Source: Cocos nucifera (Eukaryota; Streptophyta; Magnoliopsida; Arecales; Arecaceae). Taken from it: DNA of 64,000 bases. The translations under genes were made by a program, and so were the position numbers. How positions within the stretch are numbered: position 1 is the stretch's first letter; each line of letters starts with the position of its first letter. This document shows, in pieces, positions 46,601-59,388 of the stretch. Location: NCBI GenBank assembly GCA_006176705.1, contig QRFJ01002290.1, positions 444,001 through 508,000 on the forward strand, read 5' to 3'. Below the pieces are notes generated by a model. It was given only the letters and a program-made list of their open reading frames with translations, had not been told where the DNA came from and made no database searches.

Positions 46601-49600
46601 CCTACTAACTGAACTACAATTTAGAAGCTAATCTCTCTTATCCTCCAATGAACTAGAGCATGGATCGTATCATGCCTTTTTCCATGAAATCTATTGCATT
46701 TTGCAAAATCTAGCACAGATGATGGAACTCTGAAGGCTTAACAAGTTTACATAATGAGGCACAAGAAGAATCTACAGCCTTAGTTGCTGAGGCTCGATGA
46801 TGGGAGTACCTTCAATCGGACCGGAGTCTGATGGTGTCACAATGAAATCCCAAGTTGAGTCTTTTACTTCTTCTCGTGTCTTTCTTTCAAGTCACCAAGG
46901 GCCTTATCATAATGTTATTTGGTAGGGTTTTAGCAGATTCAACACATTACCATATGACCAAGTCTTTTATTTTTTTTGGGTACAATATGGCCAAGTATTG
47001 ATTGTTTTAAGGGATAGAGTTATGACAGCTGATGGAGAAAGGGATGGCTATTTAAGAAAGGTGATCTGAAAACAAGGATGACCTCCAACAAGATCTAACC
47101 AAAAATCTTCATATAAGGATGATATCTCAGGTCTCTAATAAAAAAATTTCATGATATTTTTCTGAAAAAAAATAAAGAGTCTTATATTCCCATAAGGGTT
47201 TCATCCATCAACTTTTTTCCCCATCTCCCATCAGCTTTTCTAACAGTACTACAGAACAAGATATATCAGCTGTATTAAAATAGCATGTTTTGTATGTACA
47301 AAAAGGAATCAACCTACTATGTGTGAGCCACCAATTCCAACAGCATGCCATGTTAACCTCCTACCTGCTTCAAAACAGCGGCCAGTATCTCATTTTCCTG
47401 CTTTATCTCTGAGTGAATTTTTCAAATTATCTCTCTCTAAAAAAAAAAAAAAATGCAGAACCAAATATTCTCTCCATTGCATTCTTGAATCTCCTATTCG
47501 CCTGCCAATATCCTCTAAAACCCCAATCCCATTGAAGTTGTCTTACCAATATAAATAGTATCTATTTGGTGATTCAAGTCATTTACTTAATATTCATGGA
47601 ATGAAATAATGGATATTATAGTGGCCATTATACTAGGAAATAATGCACAATAATAGCATAATAACAGTGTCATATAATTAAACCACAATTCGTGGAATAA
47701 AATTTATATTCTAAGTCAGAAACAAAAATAGCATTTTGCAAGCTGCCAGGCATGCAACCACATGAAGGCAAAGCCTATGTCCATGCAGCTTTTGGACCAC
47801 AAACAGTCCTCTCTTAATGTCGGCCCCCCATTTGATTCATGCAAGGCTGATGATTTAAGAGGGTAAAGTTGATTTAGGCCATGTATAAGTGGTGCTCTTC
47901 GTATACATGTACAAATAGCTTTTTTAACCATTTCTTTTTTAACAGGATAATGAAAATACAAACAAAAGAAACAGCAACATGTCTAAATAACTTTGTTGTT
48001 TAAATGCCCTTTATGAACAACAACATATTGATAGGACTCTTAGCAGTATGATGTCATTATTACATTTTAATGGCTGTTATTTCAAGCAATTATTAATGCA
48101 ACACTCCTTTTCTTCATAACTCTGCATGTAGTTAAGCGCATCTCAGATTCACAATCATCCATTTGATGTTAAATAATGTGCCAAAACTCAGAGTCAAATC
48201 TGATGAACCTATCACTAAGCATAAAGAGTAAGTCATTCACTGTTGCTTAAATAATTGCTTACCATTTAGCAAGTAATTTGAATTTGATGTAGGAGATGTC
48301 ATTAATAACCGATCTAATGACACTGTTGATAACTTGATATAGCATTTCAGTAACAAAAATCCATGTTGAGCTGTTAAGTTCCCTTTAGAAGTTAATAACT
48401 GTACTATTTAGTTAAATTGATCAACGATCTAAAAACACATAGACTTATCATTCTAGATAAAACCAGTTTATATAATTATGTTTCTTTCATGTAAATTTTG
48501 AATACAGTTTATTAATGCAAGTAACTTATAAATAGAATATAGAATATTTCTTGATGCATGAGTGTCGTTACCTTTTAAGTTTCAGGAAGATGAAAAGTGG
48601 TTTAGTCATTTTGTTTTCAATTTCATTGTAATTTATGGATATATCTTAAGCAACACCTTTGGTAAGTTTTCTAGTCTCTATTTTGAGTACAATTTATGTC
48701 TACGAGTCCTATTATAGGTATATATTAGGTGGCAAATCTCTTCAAATCACAGTGCTTGCATTTTAAGGTAGTATGATATTGCAAACAAGGACTTGCCCCC
48801 ATGATCACACCCCCTTGTATAACAAGCAGAGATTCTAGGTTTACGTCCCTAGTGATGAATCTCCAAGCATTCGGGCATGGGCAATTATCATGCAGGCATT
48901 CCTCCTCGCCTTTCTCTCACCAACAAAAAAAAAAAAAATTTCAATACCTTTCTGTATGGGCTTTGATGGGAATCCAAATTTTGCACTCTTCGGAATTTTT
49001 TTCTATCTTTTAACAAAAGTCTAACTTAGGGAAAAAGATTAGGAATAGGATACCCAAAAGAGAGGATGCTCATCTCTTTACACAAATATATCGGAGAAAG
49101 AAACTAATGGAGTCATTGATATTTTTCTCTGTAGGTGATTCCACAATGGAGGTGTGAGGCCTTCAAAACTAGGTGTGAGGCCTAGATTTTTGCTAGTGGT
49201 GTGAGGACACTAGGTATTATCAGCTCCTTTTCTCCTTCCATTGTCTTTTTTCCTTTTTCCTAAGTACTAATCTAGCTCTCTTCTAGCCATTTTTCCCATG
49301 TGGTTTTTTGTATGATATAAATATCAGGATTTTCACAGATAAATTCCAGCTGGTGCTTGCTTTTGACTATTCAATCACATAAACCACAAAAACCTGATTT
49401 AGGCCTAGAATCCTAAACCCTAGGTCAGATAATGGTCATCCATTACCTGCACCCTGAAACTCTATTATCATTAACTCTTCCTTTTTCCTAGCTCTCCTAA
49501 ATGACTATGCCAGTTTCTACCACTTAACCCATGAAGGAATGCGTGTGTTGGTATACTAGTTTAATCAAATATGGATGATACTGTCATATCTTCTACCAGG

Positions 49601-52600
49601 GATGCTAAGTGACAAATATGGAATATTTTAATGAGAGTTAAATTTGATGATGCTCCAGACCAATTCAATATTTCCTTTTCCATTTCTTTTTGATTTTCTT
49701 CTCAATTTTGCTGCATTTTCTCTTTTCAGATGGTAGCAAGTTGGTTTGAGTGCTGATAAGAAATTGGTGATAAAAAGCTTCATTGACATTAGTAACTTTT
49801 AAGCATTATATCTTTAACTTTTAAGCATTCTGAAGCTGCTGATTTTCTCCTAGAATAAGTCCAAAGGACTTGGAAGGATTTCAAGTTTTCCATTTTCGTT
49901 CCAACATCACCTCTCAGCTCAAAGGCATCCTCTATCCCTCACCCATTACTTCAAAGCACAAAATCCACCTGGACCATATCTTAGCCATCTGTCCAACCTA
50001 AAATAACCTTCAACCTTGTTACAGTGTGCCTTGAATTCCTTGATCCACCCTGCTCCATGATTCCATTCAGGAAATTTGAAGCAACATTGGTAACAATCAT
50101 GCAAGGCATGGCACTGGCCATAGCCCTTGTTGGTCAAGCATCCGAGCTGCATGGGTCAAGGCTAGAATGCACATGTCGGGCGCACAAGTCATGGACCCAT
50201 GCGCACAAGTCTCCAGACCCAAGCCAGTTTTTGATGTGTATATATTTTTTTGTCTTGTTTGGAAAGTTTAAGACTCGGGTGTACAGAGATTTAGGTTTTG
50301 TTGAGAGACGGTTTTAATCTTGTACTCCATCCTTGCCCGTGGGTGTAGGCCTGTGGCTGATCAATGGAAATCTGTGCATGCTGTGCTTTTTTTCTTCTCT
50401 CTTTTGGTTTTATCAAGATCTGTTATAACAAACTGGTATCAAGGCTATAGGTTGTTCGATTGGATCCTGAGATGTCGATAAAATTTGAGATTGAGAAGTT
50501 GGAACCCTCCAACAACTTTAGTTTATGGCAGATTAAGATGCATGCTATCTTGACGCAATAAGGGTTGCAAAAGACACTGCTGGAGAAGGAGAAGATGCTC
50601 GATACTTCGATGGATGAGCAAGATGGTATGGATGAAAGAGCCCATATTGCAATTCAGTTGTGCTCGTTTGATGACGTTTTGTGGCAAGACTCTGATAAGA
50701 AAATGACTAATGGGTTGTGGCTCATCTGGGAGTCCTTGTATATGACAAAATCTCTTACTAACAACTTGAATTTGAAATAGCATTTGTTATACTGTGTATG
50801 GCAAAATGTACATCCATTAAATCTCATCTTGCTGACTTTAACTCCATTATTATGGATTTGAATAATATTGATGTCCAAATCAACGATGAAGATCAAGCTT
50901 TCCTATTATTATATTCTCTACCTACTTCATATAAGCACTTTAGAGATACCTTCCTCTATGGTAGAGATTCTAAAGCATCCTTACTTTCTAAAGAATTAAT
51001 TGAAAAGTACACAACTGCAATTGTGGGTGAAGGTCAAGCAAAAGGCTTGATTGCTAGAGTGAGGTCTAATGAAAAGGGATCGAACAATAGTAGATGTAAC
51101 CCTAGATTCAAGTCTAAAAACAGGAGTTTGACTTGTCATTACCATCACAAGCAAGGGCAATATTAAGACTGATTGTTATAAGTTGAAAACAAGCAAAAGA
51201 AGGATCAAAAAAAGAAGGAAAAATCCGCAGAATCTGGTGTAGCAGAGGGTGACGCTGAAGGTGCCGAAGATGTTCTCTCAATGACCAAGAGAATTAGATA
51301 CAAGAATAAATGGATTCTGGATTCTGATTTTTCCTACCACATGTCCAAGTGGGGATTGGTTCTCCAGATATGAATCAGTTAATGATGGAGTTGTGTTGAT
51401 GGGCAACAATGCCCCTTGTAAAATAGTTGGAAAAAGGGACAGTCTGAATTAAAATGAATGATGGTGTGGTGAGAACCTTGATTGATATTTGGCATGTTCC
51501 AGATTTGAGGAAGAATCTTATCTCTTTAGCCACCCTTGATGATAATGGGTGCAAGTGCACAGCTGAAGTTGGAGTTATAAAAGTTGGTAAAGGTGCCCTT
51601 ATTGTAACGAAAGGCAAGAGGTGTGGAAACTTGTATGAACTTCAAGGTATTATTATTATAGGTGCAGCAGTTGTTTCTTCATCTTCAATGATAGATTTCG
51701 ATATCATGAGAATATGGCATATGAGGTTGAAATATGAGTGAAAGAAGGTTGACTGTGTTGAGTAAAAGAGGTCTTCTTTGTGGCCAAAGTACAGGAAAGA
51801 TGGAGTTTTGAAAGCATTGTGTATTTTGGCAAGCATAAAAAAAGTTAGTTTCAATACTATAGTTCACAGGACCAAGGGTATCTTGGATTATATTCATTTG
51901 GACCTTTAGAGACCTTCACGTGTTCTTTCTAAGGGTGGTGTCTGGTATATGCTTACCTTTATCGATGATCATACTTTTATTGATGATCATTTTAGAAAGG
52001 TTTGGGTGTTTATGTTAAAATACAAAGATAAAGTGTTTAAGCACTTTAATCATTGGAAAGCTATGATTAAAAGGAGATCAAGAGGCTTGGAAAGCTATGA
52101 TTAAAAGGAGATCAAGAGGCTTGGAACAAATAATGGATTGGAGCTTTGCCCTTCTGAGTTTGATGAGTTCTACAAAAATGAGGAAATCGTCAAACATAGG
52201 ACAAACATACACCACAATAGCATGGAGTGGCTGACCGCATGAACAGAACCCTCTTCGGTAGAGCTCGTATGCTCTCAAATGCTAGCTTGTCAAAGGATTT
52301 TTGGGTAGAGGCAGTCCTTATAGCATATTACTTGGTGTTGGTGAATCGTTTTCCATCCATAGTTATCGAGTGAGATACTTCAGATGCGGTATGGTCTGAT
52401 AACCCAGCTAACTACTCTATTCTGAGAGTATTTGGATGCCTTGCATATGTCCGTATTGATGATAGAAAGTTACAGCCTAGAGCTAAAATGTGCACATTTC
52501 TCAGCTATGCATTCAGAGTGAAAGGATATAAATTGTGGTGTCAAGATCTCAAGTTACTTAATTAATGATTAGTAGGGATGTTATCTTTGATGAGTCTACG

Positions 52601-55600
52601 ATGCTTCACCTAAGAAAGGAGTCTTCTATTTCATGTGATTCAGGTAAGATTAAAAATAACATCGAGCAAGTGGAGTTAGAGCGATTATTCAGTTTCACTA
52701 CAACATATTCTTGTTCTTAGCCTGGTCCAGGTGCCTGGTATTACTAAGATAAAAAGACACCATAGGATGATGAGTACACTATTGCTAGAAGCGGATAGAG
52801 AAGAGAGATTAAACCACCTCAGAGATATGGCTATGCAAATTTAATTGCTTATGCTTTGTCAGTGGCAAAAGAGAGATTTGATGTTGGTGAGCCTTCCTCA
52901 TATGCACAAAGTCGTTTCTCGTATTGAAGCCTGTTCCAATGGCTAAGTTCAAGCATTGCTTGGACTTGATTGGTGTATGCAACACTTGTGATTTGCCCTT
53001 GAGGCTTTATGTGGAGAAGGAGAGACATTCAACTATTGTATGGTGTGGCTTGATCGAATTTAAGTCAGGGTGGAGATTTGTTAAGGGTGCCTTAAATCCC
53101 TTGATCCACCCACTTCATGATTCTAGTTGAAAAATTTGAAGTAGCATCGATAACAAGTTTGCAAGGCAATACATAATTTCTAATGTTACTAAATCAAAAT
53201 ACTTCACATCCCCAAAAACCTCCAAGAAAAGCTGTAACTCAATAGTTTTCTCCAAATGACTAAACGATCAAGGGCAAAGTTGGCATTTTGGACCAATCTA
53301 ACAACTGAACCCCAATTTATTGCACACCAAAAACCAGGTTTACACTCTTTCTTCAGAACTTCTTGGCAAAATATAGCAGCAATCTATTGAAACAAGCCCA
53401 CTCATTATGCCTTCTTTATTAGTAAAATCAATGAATTTATAATAATGCAAGCAAAATCACTACAATTGGTATACAGTAATCATGAATAAAACCGGAAGTG
53501 TTGGATGTGATCCAACTATGCAACAAAAAAAAAAAATCAAAAAAAGCAGGGGAGGGTGGTCATTTTATGTACACCAATGGGTCATAATGGAGTCTAAGTG
53601 ATATGGTTTTACATGTAAAAGCATACTATCATGAGATAGAATCACAGTCCCCTCCCTTCCAAACTCTAGGTGAATCTTAAGTATGGATTTGACAAATAGC
53701 TAAGCAGATAACATATGAAATTATGAATCTTTGACAAGTTTGCAAGTTTCCTAATTAGCTAATATAGGAGAATGAAAGAGAAACTTTAGGCTAAAGAAGT
53801 CTGATGTCATGGCAATTGGTCCTTGAAGACATCCTCTGCTCCTGAAAGACCAAAAAACTAGCAACCATAATATAATTACAGTCATTACAACCAAGCTGGA
53901 GAAGTCAAATAACCTTTCTAGTAATATGACCAATGGAAAAGCAGACGCTTGTCTTTTCTTGTCCTCCTAAAAAAGTAAAACTCTAGCACAGACACAAAAG
54001 ACAAAACCAAAATCTAAATCAGAAGTATCAAAAGCTCAATCAACATTAATGAAGCCCAAAGCTCCGAAAGCTACGTTAACTACCCATCCAAAACTTTCTG
54101 ACCAACACAATGTAACACTCCATGCAATTTAAAAACATCCTGCAAACTCAATCAAATTGGCAACCCCTGGCACAGAATCATGCAGTGTCCTATTATTGGA
54201 AACATCAAGAAAAATGTTGGCGCGAATGCAGAATACGATTGATCTATTGTATATGGGAGATTTTTATAAAAGTTCAACAAGGTCATTCTCTATTTAATCA
54301 TTTAATAATAAAATAAAAACAAGTGTTTTCAGAGTATAGTGCTTTCAAGAAGCCAACTCCATAAATATGCACATATGCATATGTATACATAATATATGTA
54401 TACATACATGTTACCATAGATTAGATATTAAATCTTTGGTGAAAAATTGATACCACTTAAAATCAATGTTAACCCATCCCAATTGGAGATCTACGGCTTA
54501 TTATGATTTACATCACAAAATTCCTAAGAACCAAACATCATAAGTTTTGGAGGTTATCAACCTATTCATCAAGTGGGAGTTGAAGCAGATACCTCTGATG
54601 GCATCATAAATTATTTTACTATGACCTACTCATCAAAACCTATCAATATTGATAAGGCCATTTTTTAAGATGAGTACATCTTATCAGTAGTGTGAATTTT
54701 CAAATGGAATGCCCTACCATGTATTTTATCACAATAGCATGACCGTTATCCATTTTTGAATCCTTAGCAGCCAAAATCTTCTACCTAGGATAACACAGCC
54801 ACTTCAAAATCTTCCCCAAATCTCAAACCAGCACCCCTACCTACTCCCATTACTGGCAACTAAGTATCGATCCACCAGATGCATAACAAGGAGCCTACAA
54901 AAATATATTGTTTTTGTTGTATAGGCATTTTTAATGGGGTAGATTATGACCAATGATGTGAACTTCTAATATGGACAGCCTATTATTGACTCAAACCATT
55001 AAATCTCTTATCAAAGATTTTTTTCTTTTTCTTTTCTTTTCTGTATGTAATCTCTCTCTATGTGATTGATATACACATACATATGAAAGTACACACTGAT
55101 GTTCAATGAAAATGTCCACAAGTCAAGATTTGTGAAGGTTGAAATGTATAACATTTCAAGACTCCTTGATGTTCTATTGTTCTTTCCTTCTTGATGCCAA
55201 CTATCTAGGTAACATTGCGAATGAGGTGACAAACAAGAGGACAAGAATGAGGCACCATGGGTATAAAGCAATGCAAGAGAACCATATGATCGAGAGGGTG
55301 CAATGCGCTAATAAACTGAATGAGAACACGAATTTAATTTTGATACCTACATGAGATGGTGAAAAATTGAGGACCATCTACTCTACAATACTATTAAATG
55401 ATAAACAAAAGTTGTGGTGGCAAGTCAATTCATAAAATATTAGCTTAATACGCATGTAACAATACCCATATTTCCATTTAATGATCAAAAATGTTTTTTC
55501 TTTTCTTTTTTTTAAATTCCTCTCCTGATTAATATTGAACAGTTACACTAAGCACTAACCTAAAGCAAATGGTCAGAGGGTCAACAAGAAATTTACCACT

Positions 55601-57066
55601 TGATAAGTGTTTATTAGGGCACACATCCATTGTGGCTTATGTTTTCAAAATTCTGAGGATTATATCAAACTTACTCCAACTTTAAAAACTAGAAAGCTAT
55701 GAATAGGGTTCTGACGACATCTTCTAGTGGTGGTGTGCAGTGATGAATTTAAAGTGCAGAATTATGTTGATAATTCATATCCCGTCTACAGAAGCATTAC
55801 TTCTATTCTTCTTTCCTTCTTTAGATACAAAAATCAAAACACTTTTGAATTGCCTATTCTGCTTCTACTGTTATCAGTCTCCCTAATAAACATGTTTGAT
55901 TCAGTCCAGAGACAGTATTATATACATAAAGGAAAGGCATTAGATCTTGTATACTAAACTTGACAAGAACAAACATAATACACATCGCTATACATCCACC
56001 AAAGTTCTTCAGGAAATCATGTATCAGAATTGAATCAACAAGAAAATGTTGATGCAGCCAAAGAAAGACAAGACTTATGATCAATCAAAGAGGTCATTCA
56101 GAAATAGAATCAAAGAGTTGCAAATGAAAAAGGAGATGCTAGAGTTCCCTCATCCAGCAAAGTGCAGACATTAACCAACATGATGCCTGCCATCATCCAA
56201 TTACACACTGCCAATGTGATGAATCATTTCATTGTGCAAACACAATGTATGAAATTATAAGCCCTAAATTGGGGAATAATGCATAGTTAATGGCATAAAA
56301 CAAACAGCTCATATAAAGGCAACAGAACCAAAAACACAACACCAAAGGCCACCAGAGCACAAAAGTTAAACTCGTAGTACCATCAGTGACTTAGTACAAC
56401 TATAAAATGGAGTCCAATCAAATATTATTACAAACAATGCTGAATAAATGAACAAGAAAGAACAATTCAGCATCTTGAGACAAAATTCCTATAAAAAAGG
56501 ACAATCATCCATAAAAGCAGAACATTACCAAAAGCTGGAACAGACCGAGGCCGCCCCAGTGCAGCCAAGTTACAATTTGCCTGTCTGCCATCTATAACAG
56601 GGCTCGGGTTTGCGCATGCTCTTCTTGCAGATTCTGGGTCCCGAAAAGTCACCTAGATCCTCCACGCCAATCCACACGCCATTTAAGAAAATCAGCAGCA
56701 ATCCCCCCACAAAATATATATGAAGGGAGGTAATTAAACAAAAAGAAAATCGAATCTTTTCCACATTACTCCATTAAAAGAGCAATCTTTCTCTCGAATT
56801 ATCAAGAAACCGTGACGACCAAGGCAAGAAACACTCACAAAACCGTAGCCCTTCGACCTCCCGGTGTTCTTGTCAGTTATCACGACGGCCTCGAGGATCT
56901 CGCCGAACTGCTCGAAGTAGCGGCGCATCGTCTCGCTCTTCGTCTCCCACGCCAGCCCTCCAACGAAGACCTTCGTGTAGGTCGTATCCCCGAAGGGGGA
57001 ATTCAAGAAGTGGTGCCCGGAGCTCGAGCTCGACGCGGAGCCCGGGCCCGGGTGGTGAAAAGCCAT
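43635..57066 (-). CDS. Single-RRM RNA-binding protein (plant RBM24/38-like, ARP1-like), 6 exons
   Basis: Exons in gene order: 57066-56839, 56652-56529, 45683-45554, 44922-44886, 44779-44542 and 43729-43635. They join in frame to 283 residues, near the usual length. Residues about 30-105 form one RRM with RNP2 KVFVGGL (32-38) and RNP1 KGYGFVTF (72-79, split by intron 1). The family segment DGRQANCNLAALG follows, then a Gly/Pro/Tyr/Gln-rich C-terminal region (GGVPVPRGTYVGG, YSPYMGQQYFQLYG) ending SSSDQTAG. Such proteins bind mRNA and can act in splicing, stability or translation; the Arabidopsis ARP1 group is linked to ABA responses. The first in-frame ATG (CAT at 57064-57066) starts MAFHHPGPGS. 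Intron 2 is 10.8 kb and holds a copia element. Intron 5 starts with GC instead of GT. Confidence 0.93.
44010..44315. repeat. Diverged tandem duplication of about 150 bp in intron 5 of the RNA-binding protein gene
   Basis: 44010-44155 and 44168-44310 share ordered blocks: CCAGTCAAGTAAG, TTTAATCTACAAGC, TGTCCCCAGCT and TATATCAACCT. There is one duplication with moderate divergence and no coding signal. Confidence 0.75.
45048..45080. repeat. (AAAG)n microsatellite
   Basis: AAAAAAAGAAAGAAAGAAAG, continuing to about 45080, inside intron 3 of the RNA-binding protein gene. Confidence 0.9.
45865..46190. repeat. Dispersed repeat-like segment in intron 2 with direct-repeat ends
   Basis: TTGTCATAGACTCACAGCCC (45865 on) and TTGTCCCAGACTCAACCC (46148 on), each followed by AAAAGCTT, bound a segment of about 280 bp whose composition is unlike the intron around it. 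It may be a dispersed repeat or the remains of a short LTR-type element. No coding sequence is present. Confidence 0.35.
46200..50016. other. Intron 2 sequence upstream (plus sense) of the copia element
   Basis: AT-rich non-coding sequence of the RNA-binding protein gene. The only structured spot is near 48780-48940, where a tRNA-like GGTTTACGTCC is followed by a poly(A) run, possibly a SINE. Confidence 0.45.
50017..50430 (+). repeat. 5' LTR of the copia element (about 414 bp)
   Basis: Starts TGTTACAGTGTGCC and ends TGTTATAACA. Its first hundred bases match 53079-53175 (shared TTGATCCACCC, CATGATTC, AAATTTGAAG, GCAAGGCA). The left flank is AACCT; the right flank is lost with the 3' LTR. Confidence 0.75.
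50434..50451 (+). other. Primer binding site of the copia element
   Basis: TGGTATCAAGGCTATAGG just inside the LTR is close to TGGTATCAGAGC, the site complementary to initiator methionine tRNA used by most plant copia elements. Confidence 0.8.
50472..51165 (+). pseudogene. copia gag, decayed
   Basis: Starts MSIKFEIEKLEPSNNFSLW and meets a stop after HAILTQ. The frame resumes (50565-50780) and shifts again (50798-51166) to HLADFNSIIMDLNNIDVQI and FLLLYSLPTSYKHF, then KGSNNSRCNPRFKSKNRS. The zinc knuckle is reduced to TCHYHHKQGQY, with cysteines lost. The family is the UBN2/copia gag type. Confidence 0.8.
51240..53078 (+). pseudogene. copia pol remnant (protease, integrase, pol C-terminus)
   Basis: Protease remnant KWILDSDFSYHM (near 51310) has Asp for the Gly of the usual DSGA site. 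WHVPDLRKNLISL and RCGNLYELQG (51454-51660) precede the integrase. FIDDHT and RKVWVF pieces (51960-52010) belong to its catalytic core, and NYSILRVFGCLAYV (52410-52460) follows the core. A 34-bp tandem duplication lies at about 52055-52122. The block 52924-53130 (FKHCLDLIGVC, EKERHSTIVWCGL) matches the last part of copia polyproteins. RT is absent. Confidence 0.75.
53079..53175 (+). repeat. Truncated 3' LTR of the copia element
   Basis: TGTTAAGGGTGCCTTAAATC and following bases match the first 97 or so bases of the 5' LTR, then similarity stops. A polypurine-like GGGTGGAGATT precedes it. Confidence 0.7.
53176..56528. other. Remaining intron 2 sequence of the RNA-binding protein gene
   Basis: AT-rich non-coding sequence with no recognised gene or repeat family. 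Confidence 0.55.
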
Positions 57067-57440
57067 GGAATCCAAACCAGAAGAGGCCTCACGGAGAACC
57101 CGGAAGGCGAATCTGGCTCCAAAACAGGGATAATTAAGAAGGATAAAGTGATCCTGTGATCGACCACGAAAACCCTAGGTTGGGCATAGAAAAACCTTAG
57201 CTTTGATGAATTGGATCGAAGATTCGGTCAAAGGGCACGTAAATTTCGTGTCGATCACTCATAAACCACATGGATTGATTCCAATTAGAAGATTGGTGAG
57301 AGAATTCAAGGACTCCCTCAGCTCTCCAAATACCAGAGAGAGAGGGAGAGAGAGTGATCTCTGAAGGGGAAGAAGAGGGAATTGTGGAGAGCATTCTAAA
57401 AACAAAGCAGATGGGGGGTGGGACTACATATGGGCCCCTT
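57067..57440 (-). promoter_or_regulatory. 5' leader and promoter region of the RNA-binding protein gene
   Basis: Upstream of the ATG the minus strand holds a CT-rich tract, complement of AGAGAGAGGGAGAGAGAG at about 57336-57353, typical of plant 5' leaders. I see no clear TATA box. The transcript start is probably within 57250-57400. Confidence 0.4.
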
Positions 57441-57449
57441 TTTTTCTTC

Positions 57450-59388
57450 AAATCCCTGAAGGCCTAATGTTTAATGCGTGGACTTAGTTTTACTTGAATA
57501 ATTGTGTTTGGCTATGAGGTGATCTCTATGCTTGTCTTTTTCAACCTTTATTTAATTTTTTATTATTAATAATAAATAAAATAATTGTTGGGTCTTTCCT
57601 TGGCCAAACAGGCCCTCATAGCCAAATATACTGATTTATTTAATTTTTAGATGTAACCTTATCTTTGTTTGCTACAAATATACTGAAGAACCAAAGAGGT
57701 TCTCCTGAATTAAGAACCTCAACACATTTAAGTCTCAGCTGATAGTATCAGAATCATCTAATTAGTCTGACAGTTGACACAATCTTAATTTTTTAAATGC
57801 ATCGCTGTATAGGCTAAATATGATTGCTGGCTTCCAAAGTCTTGTTTAAGGTGAGATTGACCATGCAATGGATGCAATATATAGCCATTCTCTAGGAAAA
57901 ATATTCGGCCTACTTCTGTTTTCACACAAAAGTAGGTCAGCATGGAAATCTTGTTAGTAGATAAAGTTCTGGGAAGCTGTTGAATCCCCAAAAGCTTCAA
58001 AATTCTATGAAGAAAGAGACTGCCACCTTGGATGAAGGGAGTTGTGGTAGAGAAGAACGGTATTTTTCTTTTTTCTTTTTTGTCAAATGATTAGCTACCT
58101 TGACGCTGGAAGCTTTTTTTGATAGGAAAATACAAAGAAGTCGCCCTCAGAACCTGATAGGGACCCATCTTAACTGGTATGAAATTTTTATGGTCCTTCT
58201 GACATCTTTCCTGGCCACATATTTATCAACAAGTTGCAGCGAAAATGGTAAACCCTCGCTGCCTGAACTTGTGAACAACATTTGAGTTTGATTTTGGCTG
58301 ATAGCTTTCTTGAAAGATCACACCCAACAATATATGTATGTATGTATGTATAAAATCTAATTATAATAATATCAAGTAATTTTACATTGTATAATTACTA
58401 TAGTAATTACTGTCGTACCATTTCAATGGTAATTTAATAGCAATATCATTTTTCATTATAACTATAAAAGTAACATGATAAAAATTCTACTAAAATAGAA
58501 GATACAAAACAAATTGCTATTTTTCCAGGAGGTAAAATCACCACTTCAATTACAGGATAATCATCTCTTTTTACATTAAATAACCAAATAATTGTAATTA
58601 TGCTAGCAGGTTACGATTACAGACAAACAAACAAAACCCCTTTTGATGACTACAATTCTAATTGCTGCAATGGAATTACAAGCAAATAAACAATCCTTAA
58701 TATGCATAGAAATTGGTCTGCGTGCAGCTGCATCTTCAGGAAGTAACTTCATGGTTTTATATGCACATAAATTGGCCATACAGAACTAAATCCACACAAG
58801 ACTACCTAGCACAAACAAGCACTTAACATAAGCTGAGGCAAGTCTTCTACATACCTAGCTCTTTCCAATTCCACCAACATTTGATTCTTTTAGTCTCATT
58901 TGATTAATCTTTTGGTCTCAGAGATCTTGAACTCCCCCATCATCATTGCCGGAGGAGTTAGCGGTGGCCGTCGAAGGGAAAATAACAAAGCGGAAGCAGG
59001 GAAGTATTGACCATTTGCATTCTAAACCAGGCAACCAACTTTTAATTTGGTTCTATTTGCCTAAGAATTTCATTGGCAGATTTCACCCAAACAAGGCAAA
59101 GAAATTAATGCCATCCGTCACCAATCAGCCAATCTCAAATCAAGTTCTCAATTGCAACATTTATTACATGGACATGTGGAGATAATAGGATCTCCAACTT
59201 TAGTCCAAGAGCAAGCTAGAAGTAAAAGACTAGTTTCTTTTACAACTTAGAACGAGAGCATCTGCAATCAAGAGACCAGGTGAGATGATGAACGCCTGTT
59301 TCGCTTGTCTCCACATATAAGAAAGAAAGGGAGTAGCATTTTATTGATAGGTTACATCTTAAAAGGTTGCCAAGTTTATGGATAAGAA
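57450..59388. other. Intergenic, with a (TATG)n microsatellite
   Basis: No gene recognised. ATATATGTATGTATGTATG (58331-58350) is a short microsatellite. The part next to 59389 should hold the 3' UTR of the reductase-like gene. A plus-strand frame at 58946-59185 has no family resemblance. Confidence 0.5.

Larger units (their letters stand above)
50017..53175 (+). mobile_element. Decayed Ty1/copia retrotransposon, antisense inside intron 2
   Basis: The 5' LTR (50017-50430), a primer site, gag, protease and integrase pieces and a truncated 3' LTR (53079 to about 53175) are recognisable on the plus strand. Most of RT and RNase H is missing: the sequence passes from the integrase C-terminal region (near 52560) to the final residues of pol (52924-53130) within a few hundred bases. 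Many stops and frameshifts show an old insertion. It lies opposite to the host gene, the orientation that tends to interfere least with splicing. Confidence 0.85.
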
